Assembly (NCBI GenBank): GCA_002337125.1
Contig: DDFJ01000004.1
Coordinates: 186,001 to 250,000 of the forward strand
Length of the DNA stretch: 64,000 nt
Reading direction: 5' to 3'
Origin: Chitinophagaceae bacterium UBA1931
GTDB taxonomy: Bacteria > Bacteroidota > Bacteroidia > Chitinophagales > Chitinophagaceae
Shown: piece by piece, positions 60,249 through 64,000 of the stretch
Layout: each line of letters opens with the position of its first letter
How positions within the stretch are numbered: position 1 is the stretch's first letter
Notes under the pieces: generated by a model
Seen by the model: only the letters and a program-made list of their open reading frames with translations
Databases searched by the model: none
Told to the model about the DNA's origin: nothing
Position numbers and translations under genes: made by a program

Positions 60249-60308
60249 TTACAGCCCCGTTAGAGTTGTATGCCACCACCACTGATTAAGAATGTTTACT
60301 TTTTTCAT
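60249..60308 (-). CDS. trpL: trp operon leader peptide
   Basis: A 19-residue peptide, MKKVNILNQWWWHTTLTGL, with three tandem Trp codons at positions 10-12 (60281-60273). A ribosome stalled there would leave the antiterminator segment CGGGGCT (60259-60253) free. A ribosome reaching the TAA at 60251-60249 would cover it and allow the terminator to form. This is the standard logic of trp attenuation. The start codon lies only about 7 bases after the -7 box, so the message may be nearly leaderless. Confidence 0.9.
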   Translation of the reverse strand: MKKVNILNQWWWHTTLTGL

Positions 60309-60315
60309 TGCGTTG

Positions 60316-60347
60316 CAAAGATGTTGGATGATCGTTAAAAAATCAAA
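60316..60347 (-). promoter_or_regulatory. Promoter of the trp operon
   Basis: Minus-strand TTTG (60347-60344), a 20-base spacer and CATCTTTG (60323-60316), one mismatch from TANNTTTG. The spacing equals that of the initiator tRNA promoter. Transcription should begin at or just before the trpL start codon. Confidence 0.65.
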
Positions 60348-60429
60348 TTTTTTTTTCAATGCAATGAAAAAGTTGTTCTTTTAAAAACAAATGATTGTTT
60401 ATTTGTAACTGTTTTTCAATATCATATTT

Positions 60430-60879
60430 ATGAAACGTTCAGTCCTGTTATTATCTGCAATACTCATCGTTACTGCTTTACTGGCATTTACTGTAAAAAT
60501 GCAAAATACTGATGCCATTATCGGTTCATGGAAAAACGGCGAAGGCACTGCAATTATACAGGTTTATAAAAACGCTGATAAATACCAGGGAAAAATAACC
60601 TGGCTGAAAGAACCAATTGATCCCGAAACAGGTAAACCAAAACTGGACAAACATCACCCCGATGAAGCCAACCACTCAAGACCATTATTGGGATTAGTTA
60701 ATATGTGGGGATTTAAATACACTTCCAGCAACGAATGGACCGGAGGCAAAATCTATGATCCCAAAAACGGCAAGACTTATTCCTGCAAAATATCAATGGA
60801 TGGAAATAACAAACTGAATGTGCGGGGATATATTGGCATTTCACTTATTGGACGCACTGATGTATGGACAAGGCAGTAA
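60430..60879 (+). CDS. DUF2147 family exported protein
   Basis: 149 residues with an N-terminal signal/anchor (MKRSVLLLSAILIVTALLAF). The DUF2147 pattern is clear: IIGSWKNGEGTAIIQVYKN, YQGKITWLKEP, WTGGKIYDPKNGKTYSCKI, LNVRGYIGISLIGRTDVWTR. It folds as a lipocalin-like barrel and is probably periplasmic, with unknown ligand. It is divergent from the trp leader. Confidence 0.9.
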   Translation: MKRSVLLLSAILIVTALLAFTVKMQNTDAIIGSWKNGEGTAIIQVYKNADKYQGKITWLKEPIDPETGKPKLDKHHPDEANHSRPLLGLVNMWGFKYTSSNEWTGGKIYDPKNGKTYSCKISMDGNNKLNVRGYIGISLIGRTDVWTRQ

Positions 60880-60886
60880 TCAGCAA

Positions 60887-62251
60887 CTACAGCCACACCA
60901 CTTTATCCGGTTGTTCCAAAGCGTAACGCTTTACAATATTTCGTACAAAATCATATTCAGGATAAGCCTGCAGCTTATTACGCAATTCATCTTTTAACGA
61001 AAGATCAAAATCCTGCTCAACATAACCCATTCCGTAAAACTTTCCATCTTCCATTAAAATACAGCTATCCTGGTTGTTGAAATATGACCGTTCCCTGATC
61101 ACAAAACTGGGCAATTCTTTTTTTACCTGGTCAACAGCCTGCATCACCCGTTCATTGTATTGCAATGCATCTTCTTCTTTTGTACAGGCACCTTTGCAGG
61201 AAGATGAATTGCACTTGTGCTGAGTTGAACGGTCAATAAAACAAAGCTTATAGCACAATGAAAACTCATTCGCAAGCCGTTTCAGTTCAGCCATTGCTTC
61301 ATAACGGTTGTAAAAATGTTGAACAGCTGTAAGATGTTTGTGTTTACGGTCAATAGCCAGCCGTAAATAACCATTTGCATCTTCATACATATACATTCCG
61401 TAACTGGCTTCATAGCCTTTAATTGCCCGGTTGTACTTTGGCCACAGCCGTTTTATTTCAATTGTTTCAAGTACATAAGCCATCAGTTCGGTACCGCATT
61501 GCTGGTAAGAAATGCGGTGCACATTTCTTGCAAACTCCTGCCGCTGGCGTGAAGGTTTATTATTGGAGAAATGACTGATCACCCTTCGTTTCAATTGTAT
61601 GGCTTTACCCACATAAACAATCTTGCCCTTTGCATCATGGAAGTAATAAACACCCGGAGTGAGCGGCAAACTGTCAATATCCTCTTTATTCAGATAAAGC
61701 GGCAGAAACTGTTCCCTTGATTGCTTGCCCAGCATCGTATGCAGGTGATTATTTACATCATTTTCTTTCAGCAGCCGGAACAGTTCCACGGTTGCCCTTG
61801 CATCACCTCCTGCCCTGTGCCTGTTCTGAATTTGAATATCGAAATGCCGGCACAAATTCCCCAGGCTGTATGAAGCTAATTTGGGGAAAATTTTACGGGC
61901 ATACCTGACTGTACAAAGCTTTTTACAGTTGAGTTCGTACCCATGATTCTGCAGCTGGTGATGAATAAATGAATAATCGAAATTGACATTGTGTGCAACG
62001 AATACTTTTCCCTGCAGCAGCTCGGCCAGTTTTGGGGCAATTTCTTCAAACGATGGGGCCAGCTGCACCATATCATCTGTAATGCCCGTAAGCGTTTGCA
62101 CAAAACCCGGAATTGACTGGTGCGGATTGACCAGCGTTTCAAACTGATCCACTATTTCCTGCCCATCAAAAATATACACGGCAATTTCAGTAATCCCGTT
62201 GGCCGAAGCATAACTTCCGGTCGTTTCAATATCGGTAACTGCATACAGCAT
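60887..62251 (-). CDS. DEDDh exonuclease fused to a GIY-YIG (UvrC-like) nuclease
   Basis: 454 residues. The N-terminal domain (1-180) is a DnaQ-type 3'-5' exonuclease: VTDIETTGSYASANGITEIA (DxE), HNVNFDYSFI and HRAGGDARATVELF (H...D). The second domain (about 195-290) is GIY-YIG: LPLTPGVYYFHDAKGKIVYVGKAIQLKRRV. The last 160 residues resemble the UvrC/Cho family linker, with Cys pairs (CNSSSCKGACTKEE). Such fusions are known and probably act in DNA repair. It may be transcribed alone, converging with the DUF2147 gene. Confidence 0.9.
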   Translation of the reverse strand: MLYAVTDIETTGSYASANGITEIAVYIFDGQEIVDQFETLVNPHQSIPGFVQTLTGITDDMVQLAPSFEEIAPKLAELLQGKVFVAHNVNFDYSFIHHQLQNHGYELNCKKLCTVRYARKIFPKLASYSLGNLCRHFDIQIQNRHRAGGDARATVELFRLLKENDVNNHLHTMLGKQSREQFLPLYLNKEDIDSLPLTPGVYYFHDAKGKIVYVGKAIQLKRRVISHFSNNKPSRQRQEFARNVHRISYQQCGTELMAYVLETIEIKRLWPKYNRAIKGYEASYGMYMYEDANGYLRLAIDRKHKHLTAVQHFYNRYEAMAELKRLANEFSLCYKLCFIDRSTQHKCNSSSCKGACTKEEDALQYNERVMQAVDQVKKELPSFVIRERSYFNNQDSCILMEDGKFYGMGYVEQDFDLSLKDELRNKLQAYPEYDFVRNIVKRYALEQPDKVVWL

Positions 62252-62443
62252 AGACCCCCGAAATTAGTATTTACACCTAAAGCCGTAAGAAATTTCGTCC
62301 CATATTTTGCAGATTTTAAAAACAATGGTACTTTTATATTGGATTTTACCGTATGCCTGTAGTGAACTTTTCAGTATAAACCAGAAAATCTGGTTATCCC
62401 GTATTCCTGTGGAAGTTTTTTGTCACTATTAAAACTACTTTTT
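62252..62443. other. Intergenic region upstream of the small membrane peptide ORF
   Basis: No gene or RNA motif was recognised. A 35-codon plus-strand frame at 62326 has no membrane or family features and is judged random. Confidence 0.5.
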
Positions 62444-62548
62444 ATGGCATCAAATTCCTTTCACATGAGCGAATCAGCTAAGACAACTACGTTTGTAATA
62501 GTATTTTTCGCCGCAATTGCTTTGATCACAGTATTGATGTTTAGTTAA
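62444..62548 (+). CDS. Possible 34-residue single-helix membrane peptide
   Basis: An ATG-to-TAA frame encodes 34 residues: a polar N-terminus (MASNSFHMSESAKTTT) followed by one membrane helix (FVIVFFAAIALITVLMFS). A strong terminator follows 80 bases later and no other gene uses it, which supports a short transcription unit here. It is too short to assign to a family, and a small non-coding RNA ending at the same terminator is an alternative. Confidence 0.45.
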   Translation: MASNSFHMSESAKTTTFVIVFFAAIALITVLMFS

Positions 62549-62627
62549 ACAATGCCTATGGCTAAAAATTTACTCTAAAAGCTGTCATTAGACGGCAAGA
62601 ATTTTCGTCAACTATTCAAAATGCTTT

Positions 62628-62653
62628 AAAGCTCCCTCACGGGAGCTTTTTTA
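62628..62653 (+). terminator. Terminator upstream of valS
   Basis: The stem AAAGCTCCC / GGGAGCTTT with loop TCAC is followed by TTTTATT. It ends a short transcript that can only come from the region 62252-62627. Confidence 0.9.
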
Positions 62654-62720
62654 TTGGTTTTGAATTGACTTGCAGCCTAAATTTCATTCTGCTCCCCCTT
62701 TATCCAGCCCCTGCTTTCCT

Positions 62721-62728
62721 TACCTTTG
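62721..62728 (+). promoter_or_regulatory. -7 promoter box of valS
   Basis: TACCTTTG matches TANNTTTG, 25 bases before the ATG. No -33 TTTG at 20-base spacing. Confidence 0.5.
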
Positions 62729-62753
62729 CCAACTAAAAAAAGAAGAATTCTGC

Positions 62754-64000
62754 ATGGAACTGAGCAAAAATTTTGAGCACAATGCATCCGAAGAAAAATG
62801 GTATGGATACTGGAACGATAAAAAGTATTTCCACAGCACGCCCGATGAGCGGGAACCTTATACTGTGGTAATACCCCCTCCCAATGTTACAGGTGTATTA
62901 CACATGGGCCATTGCCTGAACAATACGATCCAGGATGTGTTGGTGCGCCGTGCACGTATGCAGGGAAAAAATGCCTGCTGGGTTCCGGGAACAGACCATG
63001 CTTCGATTGCAACTGAAGCAAAAGTTGTTCACATGCTCCGTGAAAAAGGGATTCAGAAAGCCCAGCTCAGCAGAGAAGAATTCCTGAAGTATGCATGGGA
63101 ATGGAAAGAAAAGTATGGCGGCATTATTCTTCAGCAATTAAAAAAACTGGGTTGCAGCCTTGATTGGGAACGTACTTCCTTTACAATGGATGGCGAATAT
63201 TACAAAAGCGTTATCAAGGTTTTTGTTGATTTATATGAAAAGGGAATTATTTACCGTGGTTTGCGAATGGTGAACTGGGATCCGGCAAGTAAAACTGCCC
63301 TTAGCGATGAAGAAGTGATTTTTAAAGAAATTGATTCCAAACTATACTATGTAAAATATCCGCTGGTTGAAAACAGCAATCAGTTTATTACAGTTGCCAC
63401 CACTAGACCTGAAACTATTTTGGGTGATGTGGCTATTTGTGTAAACCCTGCTGATGAACGTTACAAAGCACTTGTTGGAAAAGAAGTGATTGTGCCGATC
63501 ATCAACCGCAAAATTCCTGTTATTGCTGATGAGTATGTTGATGCAGAATTTGGAACAGGTGCTTTAAAAATCACTCCTGCTCACGATAAAAACGATAATG
63601 AGCTTGGAAGAAAACATAACCTGAAAGCATTAAATACATTAGACGAAGAAGGAAAATTCACAGCTATTGATTTGATGGAAGAAAATCCTTCAGCGCTTGT
63701 GCTTTCTTACAATGGTGTTGACAGGTTTGAATTGAGAAAGAAGATAGTTGAGGACATTGCTGCATTAAATCAAATCGAAAAAATTGAAGATTACAAAGGC
63801 CAGGTTGGAACGAGTGAAAGAACAGGTGCCGTTATTGAATCAAGGTTGAGTTTGCAATGGTTTATGAATATGACCGAGTTCTTAAACCGCAATCCTGAAA
63901 CACTTAGCTCTGTAATGGATGATAAAATCAAATTTCATCCTGAAAAAACAAAAAATACTTACAGCCACTGGCTTAACAATATCAAAGACTGGTGTATTTC
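62754..64000 (+). CDS. valS: Valyl-tRNA synthetase (5' part)
   Basis: About 415 codons are present and the gene runs off the window. The class I signature is PNVTGVLHMGH (HIGH-type motif) and the start MELSKNFEHNASEEKWYGYW is typical of ValRS. ATTRPETILGDVAICVNP and FGTGALKITPAHDKND mark the CP1 editing domain that hydrolyses mischarged Thr-tRNA(Val). The KMSKS motif lies beyond the window edge. It has its own promoter box upstream. Confidence 0.97.
   Translation, partial: MELSKNFEHNASEEKWYGYWNDKKYFHSTPDEREPYTVVIPPPNVTGVLHMGHCLNNTIQDVLVRRARMQGKNACWVPGTDHASIATEAKVVHMLREKGIQKAQLSREEFLKYAWEWKEKYGGIILQQLKKLGCSLDWERTSFTMDGEYYKSVIKVFVDLYEKGIIYRGLRMVNWDPASKTALSDEEVIFKEIDSKLYYVKYPLVENSNQFITVATTRPETILGDVAICVNPADERYKALVGKEVIVPIINRKIPVIADEYVDAEFGTGALKITPAHDKNDNELGRKHNLKALNTLDEEGKFTAIDLMEENPSALVLSYNGVDRFELRKKIVEDIAALNQIEKIEDYKGQVGTSERTGAVIESRLSLQWFMNMTEFLNRNPETLSSVMDDKIKFHPEKTKNTYSHWLNNIKDWCI

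Noticed and set aside
62326..62433. 35-codon plus-strand frame after the exonuclease gene
   Set aside because: No helix, signal or family features; likely random.

Overview
The window looks like chromosome of a Bacteroidota bacterium, most likely family Chitinophagaceae. Evidence: TonB-dependent receptors of the Oar/CarboxypepD_reg type, a type IX secretion (type B) C-terminal sorting domain, a DUF2452 protein, DUF2807 proteins, almost no Shine-Dalgarno sequences, and promoters of the Bacteroidota form TTTG-N20-TANNTTTG. No phage, integron, CRISPR array or full-size insertion sequence was found. Most of the window is housekeeping and biosynthesis.

Layout. 1-8281: cell-surface and secreted proteins (BNR/PKD fragment, DUF5107-TPR protein, a large type IX cargo protein) with a YraN-like nuclease and a DUF6580 membrane protein. 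8299-14526: acyl-CoA carboxyltransferase, tRNA-Ala, a small lipoprotein, the ribosome-assembly GTPases Der and Era, initiator tRNA-Met and two tandem DUF2807 proteins. 14757-17351: a TPP riboswitch in front of a TonB-dependent receptor, probably a thiamine-compound importer. 17409-25751: rhodanese, PASTA protein, D-Ala-D-Ala ligase, ferredoxin with a divergent LuxC-like reductase, PdxJ, a run of five tiny PLDc_N-like membrane proteins, a SET-domain protein and a DUF2452 protein. 25850-36190: UbiD-family decarboxylase, RibBA, and two tandem Oar-like receptors with matching promoters and terminators. 36276-50001: esterase, an ATP-grasp/GCS2 amidoligase pair, PlsC, SIMPL protein, HAD phosphatase, acyl-CoA dehydrogenase, YciI protein, thioredoxin, PyrF, an oligopeptide-type binding protein, an M1 peptidase and a flippase. 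49998-60308: a long minus-strand amino-acid block, trpL-E-G-D-C-F-F-(unknown gene)-B-A followed by hisH and a hisA fused to a DUF559 nuclease. 60430-64000: DUF2147 protein, an exonuclease/GIY-YIG fusion, a possible 34-residue membrane peptide and the start of valS.

The strongest unusual signals are in the trp/his block. (1) A 19-codon leader peptide with three tandem Trp codons and a terminator/antiterminator pair sits in front of trpE, a textbook ribosome-mediated attenuator. (2) A DUF559 nuclease ORF bounded by GC-rich imperfect terminal inverted repeats lies between hisH and hisA. It has replaced the hisA start codon, so HisA is encoded only as a fusion. (3) An unrelated nuclease-like gene interrupts the trp operon. 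(4) trpF is duplicated in tandem. (5) Operon junctions, and two coding regions, contain degenerate tandem arrays with a strict 7-base (sometimes 8-base) period. (6) A short dispersed repeat of about 19 bases occurs up to four times.

All functional calls rest on motif and family recognition by eye. No database search was run.
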